A stretch of 64,000 nucleotides of DNA from Stenopsyche tienmushanensis. Its lineage: Eukaryota > Arthropoda > Insecta > Trichoptera > Stenopsychidae. Below are positions 11,781-44,200 of the stretch, piece by piece. The first letter of the stretch is position 1. Each line of letters opens with the position of its first letter. The stretch lies in assembly GCA_008973525.1 (NCBI GenBank), contig WACJ01000523.1, forward strand, positions 1-64,000, read 5' to 3'. A program made the position numbers and the translations under genes. The notes beneath the pieces are model-generated. The model saw only the letters and a program-made list of their open reading frames with translations, was not told the DNA's origin and ran no database searches.

Positions 11781-14700
11781 AATTCAAGTTTCAGTTTGTG
11801 CAAACCACTAAAACTAGCTCATGAAGTTATATTTAATAACCAAAAATACAGATTGAAGTAAAACATGTTATTGAATAGGGACAGACGGGAACTTTTACTC
11901 TAAAAAAAAAGCTATCTTTGGTCCCGACTATATCAAAACTCAAATCAGACCTGAATCTTTATATCAGAGATACATCTTCAAAAGTGACGAGACTTGTTAC
12001 ATTGTTTTTAGATTAATTTATACATAGCTTGATTGCAGGAAACAGTACTATTGCTGTTTGTTTTTGATGAAAAATTTACAAGCATCATGGATAATATTGA
12101 ACCAGTAATGCTGACACATCTTTAGTGGAGTATCCCCATTGCATGAATGTTTCTATTTGTTTAAAATCTATTACTAACATGTGTGTAACATAACAAATTA
12201 CTTATTTGGGTAGAATGTCAATTGTTTATTTTCATAGATATGTGCGTTTGGAGTCTGAAAAATTAATTAACAGATGTAACAAATAATTTAATTTGCAAGA
12301 AAGCTTAAAAGACCTTCGTTGTTCATTATTTTGAGAAAAAGTCTCCACGCATTATGCTTATTATAATATATTTAATGAGTCTATCTTCAAAATTACTCAA
12401 GTTATTTAATATCTCTCTGTTGATGTTAAAAAAATGCCAAACGTGAAGATAAAAATAACAACAATCTGATAAATAGAAAATGTATAAATAAATTGATATA
12501 CACTCAATATTGATTGTTTTAAAAAATGTATATCCCTATTTGAAAAATACTTAGAGATTAATTGGAATTATTTCATTCTCGTTTGAGACAATATCATCAA
12601 CAATTAAAATAATAAGATCAATAAAACGAATAAGATAAAAGAATTTTATTCCCTTCATAAACAATGATGATACTTTAACGTATATTTTTTCAGCACAAAT
12701 TACTTAAATAAAACTAGATATTTAAAAAAGACTAGCGTAAAATAATAAAGCGGATGAAAACCGACGGACTGAAGACAATTATTCTGGTAAAAAAACACAA
12801 CAAAAGGTGAATATTTTCAGTAATGTCAGTGACTATATTTCTTAATTAGAATACTGTTTACTAAGTTTCCTTTTAGTTATCGTCATATATGATGACATGA
12901 GAATTAAACAAACGACTGAAAACATTTATCATTGTCATAGAATATATTGCTTAATACCGAGAATTTAAAATTAGTATCTATCAATAAGGCCACTAATATT
13001 TAATTTGTTCAGTGATTGTCACTGGTGACAAGTACTATGGTCATTTCATAATATAAGTTCGACTACAAAAATGAACACCATTATTAATCACATAATAGGT
13101 ATTATGCACTAAACTGATTTTGCTATTTCAAATCATTCACACCAAATATTGAATACTAAATGCTGCAGTTTTTGTCTACTTAAAAAATAATTATTGCAAC
13201 GACGGGTATACGAGTGTTCTGTGAAAATAGCAGCGGGTCCATAATGAAAATATATTTTCCCTTGAATACGTTTTCAAAAATAAAACTAATAAGTACATTG
13301 TCCTTATATAATAATGGTTTTCATTTAAGTAAATAATAAGTAGTAAAAGTTAAAACTCAAAATGCATTTCACAACAAAATCAAAAATGCTTTTATCGATT
13401 GTATCATCTGAGGTTTAGTCACTTAAAAAAAATAGCATCTGAATGAAAAATAAATACGAGTTCATGTTATGATTTAAGTCATAATAATTAATTAATTTCC
13501 TATTTTATTTTAATACCAAAAATGTCAAATACCTAATATTTATCCAAGGAAACAAAAAATATGCTCCTATGTTTTTTTAAGAGAGTATTTAAAGCATAAT
13601 ACTTGTTTTTCCACGCCACATCACAAAAGACAATTTAAGTACAGTATAATTTTTCATGTTTTTAATACATATAAGGTAATTTTTATCATAGAATTAAAAA
13701 ATAAATATACTTCCAGATATCAGAGATAAATGAATGACAGCGTTAGATCAAATATTAAAAAATATCATTCATAAATGAAAACATTACCAAAATATTTGGG
13801 TCATAAGATAGTAATAAGAGGCGACGGTTTACCGTCGAAACGTAGAAGTTTTAAAATGGATTAGAACAAAATATCTGTCTATTGGAAATCAATATCAATG
13901 TAACAAGAATAGCCTGCGTCTGTAAAAGAGAACGTTTCAAGATTCTTCAACGTCAAGTATATTCAAAATTGTTAAATGATATAAAACAGTTTGCAATAAC
14001 CTAATTTGTGTATATCAGTGCATTGTCGAAATTTACATAAGGACACGTTTCAAGCTAACAGATAAAATCTGACTATATTGTAGTATATGTTCAACTCGAC
14101 CACTCATAACGACAATACTGACATGTAATATATACTCATTCAACAATAGATCAGCGTAAAGATGGCGACGCCAGCTCGACTGCAATATAACTTTATTATA
14201 GGCCGGAACGAAAGAGTCATAGACTATGAAAACTTTATCAGATTAAATATCATCGACTGGCTACACTTTGGAACTTTGAGGCTATTTATACGGAATAAAA
14301 TCAACTGGAAAAAGTGTAACATTAGCATCGAACACAAAAGAAAGTTCATATGACACATTGATCATTGAAAATGTCTAAAAAAAATTCAAGATAATAAAAA
14401 CATTATATTCCCTAGTTGTTTTTTAATTTGTTTATAAATATGCATACACATAAAATATATTTTTAGGATAACATTACAAATTTCCCGTTCCCATTTAAAT
14501 CGATGAAAAATGTAAAATCATGCCAAGAGTGGATAAATAAATCTGACCATAGGGTGTGCAGTCATTTCAGACAGAAGAACTCCATAGTTTGCTTTTTTAA
14601 AGTCATTATTGTATAATTTTCTGATTATTACGTTAGAAACGTTAGCTACCAGTTTAGAGTGAAAGTCAAAAACCACTATTTACACGTGTAATTTTAGGAA

Positions 14701-15828
14701 TAAAATATTTCATTAGTCACAAATAGTAATCGAAAATCTAAAACAAGTATTTTAAAAGGTCATTGAAAATTGAAAAAAAACCCGCATTGATAACTGAGTA
14801 ACGCAAATTTCTGTCGAGGGGAATTCATCTTTTGAAGCGCCGAAATGGTTAAAATTCATTTGAATAATCCAAATAAGCGTTTATGATGACACATGTTCAT
14901 TTTTAAAGAAAAAAACTAAGTACATATCGTATAAAAATACATAAAAAGAAGAAGTTCACCCTCAATTCTGTGAAAATAAATGTTGTGACAAAACGATACC
15001 AAGACTGCTAATTATAGAGAGCGTTTTCCTTAAATTGAGCCCCTTATGTTCTACCTTCCATTTTTCAGACTTATCCAAAACACCTGTATATTTGATCCTC
15101 AAGGAAGGTGTGTGCCTGTTTAATTTCACAAGAACGCAGGTACATTCTCAGATATATTAATGTATTGCTTACAATATATATTGTGTTCAAAGAAATAAGC
15201 TTAATCAACTTGTATTACCGTACAATGCAATTAAAATTACAGCTATAAAGAGAAATAAAATATCTATGGCATTAATTATGTACAATGAAAATAAAATTTG
15301 TATAAAAAATAATAATAATCTCGAGGCACAATGGAATGTTATCTCATATTGATACATATTTCTATGAGCAAAGGTACCTTGCCAACACACCTTGTTAAAT
15401 CTATAAAATGTAATGTCTTAACAAGTAAATACCAAAATATATATCACGTAAATCAATTTTACTTTTTCATATACATACATACTCATAATTATTGAATATA
15501 AGATTGGAATCATCATATTGATAACAATTCATTATTTTCCACTTGAACTTTACAAATAGTAGAAAGATAATAATCAAAACAAAATATGTACTTATTTATA
15601 GTTTTTAAGATTGATCGATATTTCATATTCATATTTGTTATCATCGTCCATACTTTTGCTTTATTACGATTCAGAATTCAATTAAGTTTTTAAACTTCAA
15701 TTGTAAAATCTTACTTTTTTAAAGCGAGTTCAAAGTAAAGACAAGCAAAAATCATAAATTATGGCAAAATACTGAGTTTTAGAACAGTTCAGTTGAAGTC
15801 TAAATGATAAGAAATGCATATGTTACAG
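11781..15828. other. AT-rich intergenic DNA with one small candidate ORF
   Basis: No supported gene over about 4 kb. At 14162-14353 (plus strand) is a 63-codon frame starting MATPARLQYNFI with a fair start context (AAAGATGG) and better than local GC. I cannot assign it and do not call it a gene. Confidence 0.4.
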
Positions 15829-16242
15829 TCAAAACATATATTTAAGTAGAAAACGTTTTTACTAGTCGAAACTAGTTTATATTGGATGTCTTTGTTGTAA
15901 CTAGAATTCACTACTAGTAAAGAATTTGAATTAAAACTAGTTTTAATTAGACAAAATGCGTTTTGAAAACTAAGGAACAGCCAAAGCTTTGCAATAACCA
16001 GTAATGTAAACTTACTTGTTATATTTATTTTTTATTCCTTTATTAAATGATTATTTTTGTAATAATTAATAATTTATTGATTTTAACTTATGTTCAAAAT
16101 TAAAACTAGTTATTATCTAAAATCCAAACACGTACAACAGTAGACTTTAGTTATAACTAGGTAGTTCTAAATGAAACAAAGATATTCAATATAAACTAGT
16201 TTCAACTAGTAAAAACGCATTCTAACTAAATACATGTTTTGA
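15829..16242. mobile_element. Palindromic MITE rich in ACTAGT
   Basis: The two ends form diverged inverted repeats of roughly 70-100 bp. Both carry CAAAACAT, then GTTTTTACTAGT and GAAACTAGTTTATATTG. The hexamer ACTAGT recurs, and 15929-15948 is a perfect 20-bp palindrome. The element is about 414 bp, non-coding, and lies just beyond the slpr 3' end. I cannot fix the target duplication or superfamily. Confidence 0.8.
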
Positions 16243-16938
16243 ATCTAACAGATACACTGTATAAAGTTATATAACAATAAAATACCTCGAAGAAAAAACC
16301 ATATAAACAATTTTAAATTGCAATAATTTAAGAAAAACATGCAATATTTTAAATATATAAAGATCATATAGAAATAATTAAGATCAATCTTTGACATAAA
16401 ATAGTTTAAAGGATTATACAGTTGGTTTCTTCTTTGAGCATGATCAATTTCGAGCATTTTGCCGAGTAAAACATTAATAATTTTACTAAAGATTAACATA
16501 GAACAAGTAATGTAATAATGCATTCAATAAAACTAAAAATAAATTTTAAAAATTGCTCGAGAGCGTATTATCTAATGCTCGTTTAGAATTCATAATAAAA
16601 TATATTAAAGAAGCATTTGACTGAGGCATGACTGAATGCCGAATAGAAAATGTTCCGACTACATAAAAGTAAAAAAATTCAATGCTAAACACGAGCACGC
16701 TAATCTCATTTGAATGTATGTTTAATGAATTTTAATTTTAAATCACTGGAATATCTTCCATTCTTATATTTATTACTTATAAGTATGTATATTCATGAGA
16801 AATTTAAACCTTGACATTTTGGAATAGAAAAAAAATATATACATTATTTTTTTACGAATACAACTGAAATTCAATCATAGAAGCAAAGTTTGTAAGCCAA
16901 AATCAAACAAGGTAATGTTGGAAATGAATGAGTCATCG
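16243..16938 (-). other. Probable slpr 3' untranslated region and flank
   Basis: This lies directly downstream of the slpr stop codon. A minus-strand AATAAA at 16774-16769, about 165 nt after the stop, is a candidate polyadenylation signal. No other feature seen. Confidence 0.5.
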
Positions 16939-36211
<19,273 letters not shown>

Positions 36212-39200
36212 CGGACCGTCAGACGGTGCGAGGGACGTGTCGAAGGCTGCGACTCTGCGGGAGTTCCGTCGGACGCCGTCCTCTCCGACGTCGGAGGCGT
36301 CCGTCGGGACGGCGGGGAGCCGGCGTCCGGAGAGAGTCTCGCGAAGAGCGATCTTTCGCATGTCGTTTCTGTGAGATCGAAAGGAATACCTCGCGTCCCG
36401 CAAAGTCCGTCGCGGGCGCGATCTTCCGCAGAAGAGTATTGTTCGGTTTCGATTGGCAGTTTTTTAAGAGAACATCTTTTCGATAATTATAGAGTGACGT
36501 GCCTGGTACTGCAAAGTATGAATTTGAATATTTCGATAGTGATACATCATAAGGACAATAAGATGATTTCGGTTCGTGGACACTTTTATCGCATCGAACG
36601 TTCCGAGAGCGTCTCGATGAACCGTAATAATGTTCTTTTTATCGGCAGTCGCGGATCCGATCCGCGGCCGCTTCCGTCCGTCCGACGTTCTCGGACGGAC
36701 GGAAAATGCAACGCAATACATTTTTGGACCATTCAAATTCTTTATATATCTCTAGGTTTCATGTTGAGTGTTTTTATTTTATAGCAATTTTAATACCGAT
36801 GTTGTAGAATTGAAATATAAATATTGTGATTTTTCTCTATGTCGAAAACATTCCCGTTCACAAACAGATAGACGAATGTGAATATTGAAGTTTTAAATAT
36901 CGCTTACTGTCGATCGACAATTATCAATGAGAGATAGTATTTTTTAATTTACGGCTAGCGACGCGCTCGTCCCAGTTTTTATGAATATATTCCTGTACGT
37001 TAACAAAATTTTCGAGATTTTCATCAACGTAGCGGTAAAATAAAATATTCATTGTTATACTGGCATATGTTATTCTATATATTGCACGTTTGTTCGTTTT
37101 AATTGGAATATTTGTTATTTTCTGCAATATGAGTGTTTCTTGGGCTGCTTTTCGAAATACCTACGGAAAAATTAAAGAATATCGTTGATATTATGTAAAA
37201 TGTCTATAATCCCCCGATAGGCTAAATTGCAAATTTTGCTCAGCGTTAAAATAAATTATTTGAAAAGTTCTCCGCTCGATCGTTTCGTTCGTCTCGTCGA
37301 TGTTTCGTCTCATTCTCGATATTCATTTGTGATTATCTTTCATTCCACAAACGCAACACGTCCGCGTGTCACAAAAGCTCATATTTTTCGTTGAACCAGG
37401 TGTACGATGATATTCGTCGACTGTATTCATATGGACGATTTTAAATTACATCTTGTACTGTTTTCGAGGCCTCGTTCAGTATTTTAGGATTCACATCGAT
37501 CGCAATAGACAAGAGTGTATCGAAAACGTAGCTCTGTTTTCCTTTAAACGGTGAATAATATTAGAGTGCAGATGGATCGTTTCGGTTTTCAAATTCAATA
37601 CCTATAGTGAGAGATCCCATTAGGGGTTATTTAGAGACTTAATGATTTGGTGTTCACTAGAGAACAGAAAAAATATAAATACATATAGATATTTTATTAT
37701 AAATAAATTTTTAGATATGTTTGTTTTAGATAAATTTTATCAATCGAATTTGTATTTGAACTAGGTGTTGTGTTTCTCGGTCATAAATTTATTTCGTTTA
37801 GATTCAAAAATTTTATCCAGAGTCACAATTTATCTATAGAGATGCGCGTGGATATATTATTTTCTCGCAGTCTAGAAACGAATCGGAGCTTCCGTCTCTC
37901 GTCGAACGGAATTATCTTTCATTTTAGAAACGCTAAATTAAAAGCGTGTCCGATTATTTTTAAAAAACTGACTACAGACTGTTCGTCCGCATGCGAGATT
38001 TTCGAAACCCATTCCTTTCGGTCGATGTTTCGGTTGAGCTTTTTTTGTAATGGAATATTGGCAATTTCAAATTCAATCCTACTCGTCCGTCGTTCGACTT
38101 TGTCGCGCGACAGTTCGGAAGCGTCTTTCGAGAAGAATATTAACCCGAGATAGTTTATCTCGCATTGTACGTATTCATCGATCGTTTCAAAGTCATGTAT
38201 ATTTCAAACACTTTAATTTAATCGTCTCGATAATGTGTCATATGCAAAATTCATACTTTATAGCAATATAATTGTATATACATATATATATTTATTATAT
38301 TAATCGGATTAGATATAAACCTATATTTGTTTGTATCGATTTGTATATTAGCCTTATTTATTACTGATCATTTTAACAGAAAAGTGTCAGCTTATGTGTA
38401 CATAAGTAATTTATATGACGAGCGTTTGCAGCGTGAACGGTCCGATTGTTATAATCGCGCGTGATTAATATTTTATATGAATGCCAGGGGAAGGGTAGGG
38501 TGTACTGATGAAAAATAGAAAATTCCAATCGACACGCCCGCATGAATTTTATAAAGGATTATTAACTGTATTTCTTATGATGTGTGGATTGAATGCGTAC
38601 GGTGCATGTTTTCTATGAACAAATTTATTGACATTCAATAGATAAAATGATTAATCGATAATAATTGTATTAATATATTTTTTAGCCATCCGAAAGAAAC
38701 AAAATTGTATAAAATTCACGTTTCTCTTATCATCTGCGACTCGCTCGGAAATAGTTTGAAAATTTGATTACATTTAAAAACAGATGGTTTACAATTTCCC
38801 TTGTGATTGCAGAGATCGTTCATTTATTTTGCTTTCGCTGTTAATTCTGTTCATCAAATATCAAATATTTATTTCTATCGCATACATTTCCATTTTAATT
38901 CCATACGTATATAGGTATGTTCGTATACATTTTTGCTTTTTATCGACTAGAATAAATGTGCATTATGAATTTTTCTTTTCAAATAATATTCCAGTTTGTT
39001 CGTAAGTTTGACATCTCCGACATTAATCTTTCACAATTTTCTATATAGACTGTTCACGTAGATACAATTGTACTCCTTGCTGTTCGATTATAATCACAAA
39101 AGTAATCCGTTGCGCCGCTCGCCGGAGGCGAATAGATTTTTGCATATTGTATCGTTTCCGAAGCGAAGAGAAGTTTAGCGATGTTCGTGTTTTGAGTTAC

Positions 39201-39689
39201 TTGATGAATTTCATTCACGTTTGTAATTCTCATGCACGGGAGTATAGAATGTAGATATAATATATATCTACATTCTATATCTGAGAAATTGTATAAATAA
39301 TGAAGATGCTATTAAATTGACAAATACACATACACACAAAGATGACACGTTCGCCCGCCTACATTTGTTTCCGTGTAAAAATTATATTTTATATAATTAT
39401 ATATAAATTGTATAATTATCCGTGTCACTTGGCAATAATGGACGATTAATGTTGGAGCTCTCTTATGTTTTCGAAGGTTGTTTTAGTTTTTTTCAAGTTC
39501 CATATGTGAATTGGAATTCTGTGACTATATTGTTAATTGACATAGTGGCCAAAATATACAGAATTGTATTGAAATAGTGTTGAAATTTTGCAACGTGTAC
39601 ATTTGCTCACAACAAATGCAATATTCTTGCATAGTATTCACCACACTCGAGAGTCTGAATCTTTTGATAACTAAGTAAAGAAAGAAATA
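36212..39689 (+). other. sdt 3' untranslated region and downstream DNA
   Basis: GC falls sharply by about 36.4 kb. No coding exon is supported. AATAAA at 37250-37255 is the first clear candidate polyadenylation signal I found, with another near 37.7 kb, so the 3' UTR may be 1 kb or longer. A near-perfect hairpin sits at 39243-39279. The true transcript end needs RNA data. Confidence 0.45.
39243..39279. repeat. Perfect 17-bp inverted repeat
   Basis: TATAGAATGTAGATATA, three bases, then the exact reverse complement. It may lie within the sdt 3' UTR or just beyond it. Confidence 0.7.
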
Positions 39690-39902
39690 TTTTAATCTTT
39701 GTATATACCATAATTTATTATCGTTTTAAGTTTAAAATAATCTAACATTATAAAGAATGTCATAAATCTTCCAAACGTTCGTTCCTCAGACTGCGGCGCC
39801 GGAACGGGACGCGTCTTCTCTCTCTTCGGCCGACTCGGAGATGTCATTCTGTTCGTTCGAAAGATCCGTATTGATTTGCTGCAGTTCGAGTCGTCTGCGT
39901 AT
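39690..39902 (-). CDS. Terminal exon of an unidentified minus-strand gene
   Basis: Acceptor CCGTCGTCGTCTAG is followed by 38 codons (39902-39789) with LELQQINTDLSNEQND and ESAEEREDASRSGAAV, then TGA (39788-39786). A minus-strand AATAAA lies at 39719-39714, about 68 nt after the stop, an ideal spacing for a 3' end. The residues are charged and helix- or coiled-coil-like. I do not recognise the family. No upstream exon could be tied to it; they should lie at higher coordinates. The gene would be tail to tail with sdt. The opposite strand is also open here (GC-rich DNA), so some doubt remains. Confidence 0.5.
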
Positions 39903-41613
39903 CTAGACGACGACGGGAAGCGCCCTCTCGTCGAGGAGGGTCGACCTCGAAACGTCCCGACGGAGGCGCGGCATCGCAAGATCTCCGTCGGGGACGCGCG
40001 TTGCAATTTTTTATTTAAAAACGGAGGAAACCTCCGGACGTTCGCCCTCCGGAGAGTCGTCGACTCTCCGCGACGGCGCGCTCTCCCGCGTCTATTTAAA
40101 ACTGTTTGTAGTTTTTTTTTAATATTTCATGACTGGTTATTAGTAAATAATTGTTATATGACAAATGTTTGATGAACGACTACATTTATATATTACCTCT
40201 GAAATGAAACTTTCGTCCATTGCTTCCATTATTGAAAAGTTGTCGTTTGATGAACATTTTTCATTAAGAGTGTAAATAAAATTTGAATATTGTTACTATG
40301 ATTATTATTAAAATTATTACTATCGTAAAAGAGCTAATAAATTACATATGAATGATAAAATGAAAATCTTATTACCTATAAATACCTATATATCATGTAT
40401 AAAGTCTGTGTATGAAAGAATTCAGTAAAGCTGATGTATAATATTTCATGTGACTTTTATTTTATACTGTAATTTTAAGGAACTATGCACACCGTTCGGA
40501 GAGTCGAGTGCGATTAACTCTAATGGAAATCCTCTTCCCGTCGCTGCGATGACGATGTGCACATCTATGACTGCTCTGTTCGTCTGAACGCATGAAAATT
40601 TGATAAAACATATAGGATGTTCTATTAAGAGAGGCGACAACCGAGAGAGAGCCTCGTAGAGATAGACGATCATCGACACTGGAAATGAGTGTGTCAATTT
40701 TGCAATTTGACTGTTAAGCAGTAGCTTTGCAGTGAAGTATGTTGTCAAACAATAAAATAAATATATGTTTAGCTGATGTTTTTATTATTGAACGGATTTC
40801 AAACATGAGAGTCATTTTTAGAATGGCAGAATGAAATTTAGCAGTCTGGAAAGAACACATGCATATTAAGTAATCTGAAGGATATTCACGACGGTGATGT
40901 ATGCAGTGAAGGTTTATCATAATGGTAATATACAATTGTATAAATAGCAATACGGAGAAAAGCCAATCGACGCGGAGTTTTCCTCGGCGGCTCGTCGGCC
41001 GCTAGATGGCAGCAGGGGCCGGAGGGCGTCGGCCGAGCGGAGAGGCTCCGACGGGGCGTCCGCCTTCTCTCGACATCTGAGGTCCCTCGTGCGACTAAAA
41101 ATGTTTTCTCGTTACTTTTCATTATTATGCAATTACGAGTACCGTAAAATCCAATATTTAATAGGAAAGTCCTCGCGTCGAATTATATAATCGAGAGTTA
41201 TGAAGTCGCTCACGTAACGATATCGTTTCCGTTCCGTTGTCGAATCTTTACAACAAATATCAATCGAAAACTTATCACAATACGCGAGGCAAACGATCCG
41301 AACGAATGAGTTCGCGCGGTCGTCTCGGATTTGAAAAAAGGTCAAGCAAATCATTTCACAGAGAAAGATAATCATAAAATACGAACAAAACGCGACCCGA
41401 GCGGATCCTCGCTCTTTCGAAGTCGCTCGCTGTTTTGAATTATCGACGGATTGAATGCTGTAGTTTCGTCGATCGAACGTTAATGTGTTCTCATTTGAAA
41501 ATGATAGGTTTTTAATTATTAATTTTTCTCTATTTTCATACAGCGGAACGAACGCCTTACAATTTTTATGGATTTTTCAATAAGACGTGGAATATTTTTT
41601 AAATTCTATATTT
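39903..41613. other. Intergenic or intronic DNA with two GC-rich patches
   Basis: GC-rich patches lie at about 39900-40100 and 40960-41090; the second carries a CTCF-like motif. A protein-like minus-strand frame at about 40580-40446 (AVIDVHIVIAATGRGFPLEL) follows a TTCAG acceptor and ends in TGA. It could be another exon, but I cannot connect it. Confidence 0.35.
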
Positions 41614-41835
41614 CAGCGGTTCTCAAACAGGAGTCCGCGGAGAATTAAAAAAAACATTTATCTGTAGTTGAACAAGATATTTTCGGGATTTTTTTTTACA
41701 GAAAACAAGAAGATCTTTTTTGACCAAGAAATATTTATTTGTTTGAAAAATTTAGTCTCGAGGGTTGGAATGAGGTCCACAAAAAAAACTCGTTCAAGAG
41801 GGGGTCCGCGGACTACATGAGTTTAAGAAGCGCTG
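41614..41835. mobile_element. hAT-type MITE with 8-bp target duplication
   Basis: The ends are CAGCGGTTCTCAAAC and, reversed, CAGCGCTTCTTAAAC, each followed within about 12 bases by GTCCGCGG. The exact 8-bp duplication CTATATTT lies at 41606-41613 and 41836-41843. An 8-bp duplication and CAG…CTG ends fit hAT. The 222-bp element has no coding capacity. Confidence 0.9.
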
Positions 41836-41855
41836 CTATATTTAATACTTTAATG

Positions 41856-42041
41856 CAGCAATTCTTAAACTTACGTAGTCCGCGGACCCCCTCTTGGGCA
41901 TTTTTTTTTCGCGGACCCCCTCGTGAATATTTATTTTTCGCGGACTCATTTCAACCCTTGTGACAATTTTTTCAACAAACAAACATTTATTGATCAAAAT
42001 ATGTCGTTTTCTGTAAATATTTTGATGAAAATATCTTTTTT
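41856..42041. mobile_element. Second copy of the same hAT MITE, inverted and truncated
   Basis: It starts CAGCAATTCTTAAAC and GTCCGCGGACCCCCTCTT, the reverse complement of the right half of the first copy. Homology continues through TTTTCTGTAAA to about 42041 and stops before the far end. Only about 20 bp separates the copies, so their ends are head to head. Confidence 0.8.
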
Positions 42042-42949
42042 CAGTGTACTTGGGTCTGTTTTTTATGCGATTTTGAAGTTATGCGGTTTTCAAAAATAAT
42101 GGAACGTATCACTCATTTTTAGGGCAAAGCTTTATTTATGCGATTTTTTTGTATATTCTATCATATTGATTTGAAGTTATGCTGCTTTTAAAAAGAATGA
42201 AACCTATCTCTCAGTTTTCTATGTAGTTCAAGTCTTTTTATATGCGACTCCCCGTGGAACGTATCTATCGCTTAAAAACGATCCGAGTGTATAGATAAAT
42301 GTTTCGTTTATATTCTGCTTTAATGAATTACGAAAGAATTTGCATTGATTCCCCTTTTTTCATAAAATCTTTGAATACATTTGACGAAAATAATATTGCA
42401 AAGAACCACGCGACAATTCGACAGAAATGTTCGGTGCAATATTTTATATTACAAGTATGGGCCGTTCGAAACTGACAAAGGTATCGTCGTCTTCTATCCT
42501 CTTTAAATGAAAAGTCGTCGTCAATATTTCTACGACTCTTCTGGCTGAGATGTCGACATATCTTTTGGAGAAAAAATCGATTCGTGAGAGATCAATTCAA
42601 ATATGATACAAACAAATCGATTCCGACAAAGCGAACGATCCTCGAGGAAGATCCGAAAGCGTCGTCGGCGTTGAAGATTCAAAAACCACAATGGGACCTC
42701 GATTCGTATACAATTATTCGATTGCGAATTAGGCGTCGGCGTCGTCTCGAAAGACGTCTTCGTCGAAGATTCGCAATAATAAAAGCACATTACTTGCGGT
42801 GAAACGTTGACATCGTGCGATAACTGGAAAAGATCTCGAGGAGACTCGCCAGAGCTTTCGATGCATCGAGAAAAAGCTCACGGTGGACAAATAAGAGCAT
42901 GATATGAGAGGTACCCAGAGAGATTTTCGTTTTTTAAATGAAAGATTTG
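42042..42949. other. Unassigned repeat-like DNA
   Basis: It starts with CAGTGTACTTGGGTC, which resembles a transposon end, then has a diverged tandem duplication of a block containing TATGCGATTTT…GAAGTTATG (about 42070-42235). A plus-strand open frame at about 42584-42802 is Arg-rich and not recognised. Probably decayed transposon sequence. Confidence 0.35.
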
Positions 42950-43780
42950 AATGCTCATATTTTTAATACATCATTACAAAAAGTAATTTCTATTTGGTAA
43001 CATTTCAACGCCTCTGCCATAAAATATCACAGACTTTGAAAATATTCTAAAAGACCTTTTTTGACCTCATCGTTTAGTACATTTTCCCATATAAATAATG
43101 CTGCATAGATCTAAAAATGGAAATCCGACGGAGCGATGTCTGGAGAACGAGGAGGATGTCGAATCGTCTTCCGTTCGAGGTTGTCTTATTTAACTGCGTT
43201 ATTTTCGCCGTACGTAATTACCCCTAAACAATCTAATTGTTCACAATAAAGTGTTGGATTTATTGATTGTCCAGATTTAAATGGATGGATTTATTGATAC
43301 ACATACAAACATTTTTTTTTCCTTAGGCCGGGCTCGCGGGTCGGTTTTCCTTCGATAGCCATAATTAGAGTAAAGAATTCATTTTGAGTTCATTTAATTT
43401 CTAGAAGTTCGCATGCGTCATCGCGGTCGCCCGGGTTCTCTTCGCACAGTTCGCGCGGCACCCGTCTTATCTTATCTGTGTGCCTTGCCGATTTCTTCAA
43501 ACACTACCGTGAGTATTCGAGATTGGCCGATATTTTTTCAACAGTTGCTGTCGGACTATTTTCGGTCTCAGCAGTCAGCGTGGCGGCATCCACCTTGCGC
43601 AGTCTTTCGTTTCCGGGGCAATTTTTCAAATTTTAGAAATTTCCGGAACCGATTTGACATTGGCGAACACTTAAAATATTGCGCGCGTTGCAGTCTCTTT
43701 TTCGAGAAAATGATAAAGCATCAAGTTTCGAATAAACTCTTCACTCGGCGAAAATCGATCCTTTGTAAATTGGGTCGCTA
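42950..43780 (-). pseudogene. Decayed mariner transposase
   Basis: Read on the minus strand, pieces appear in the right order. First comes the N-terminal region (TVEKISANLE, IRRVPRELCEEN; about 43640-43400). Next is ALYCEQLD-like sequence (TLYCEQLDCLGV; about 43250). Then comes the third catalytic region, RHPPRSPDIAPSDFHF (about 43170-43115), and a tail resembling FYGRGVEMLPN (about 43020). Stops and frame changes are frequent. No inverted ends were found. Confidence 0.7.
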
Positions 43781-43869
43781 AATTCGAATTTTAAAAATCA
43801 CAATTTATCCTCGACGAGTATAGTCACCGAAATAATCTCCAAAAAACGGTCAACCGATAGAACGAAAAC

Positions 43870-44200
43870 CATTTTGGGTTCTACTCTTTGCGTTGTTCCT
43901 TCTCGAGACCCGAAGGAGTCGTTGCGGCAGTGTCGCGTTCTTGCGAAATCGAAATCCACCAGAGATTAAAAATGAAGCAACTGATCGTAATAAACGAGAC
44001 CATACTGCTCAGAGACAACTCTCCACTGGATGCGCCCAAATTGAATATTTTCAATTGCGAGGTTTTACCACATCCACCCCTCGTTCGTCGGATCTTTCTG
44101 CAGCAGATTTTAAAGAAATAAAACGTTCCAAAACCAGATTTGCGCAATTTCAATTTTTTCTCGCTGACAAAAGACTATCGAGTCGATTGAGATTATTTTA
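43870..44200 (+). pseudogene. Decayed mariner transposase fragment
   Basis: On the plus strand, LLRDNSPLDAPKLNIFNCEV followed by LPHPP, and in the next frame SSDLSAADFKEIKRS, match the HDNARPH and PHPPYSPDLSPTDY regions of mariner. At least one frameshift lies at about 44090. It is oriented opposite to the neighbouring copy at 42950-43780, so it is a separate insertion or an inverted piece. Confidence 0.6.

Noticed and set aside
14162..14353. 63-codon frame starting MATPARLQ
   Set aside because: Good start context, but no homology recognised, no adjoining exon and an isolated position. It is mentioned only within the intergenic entry.
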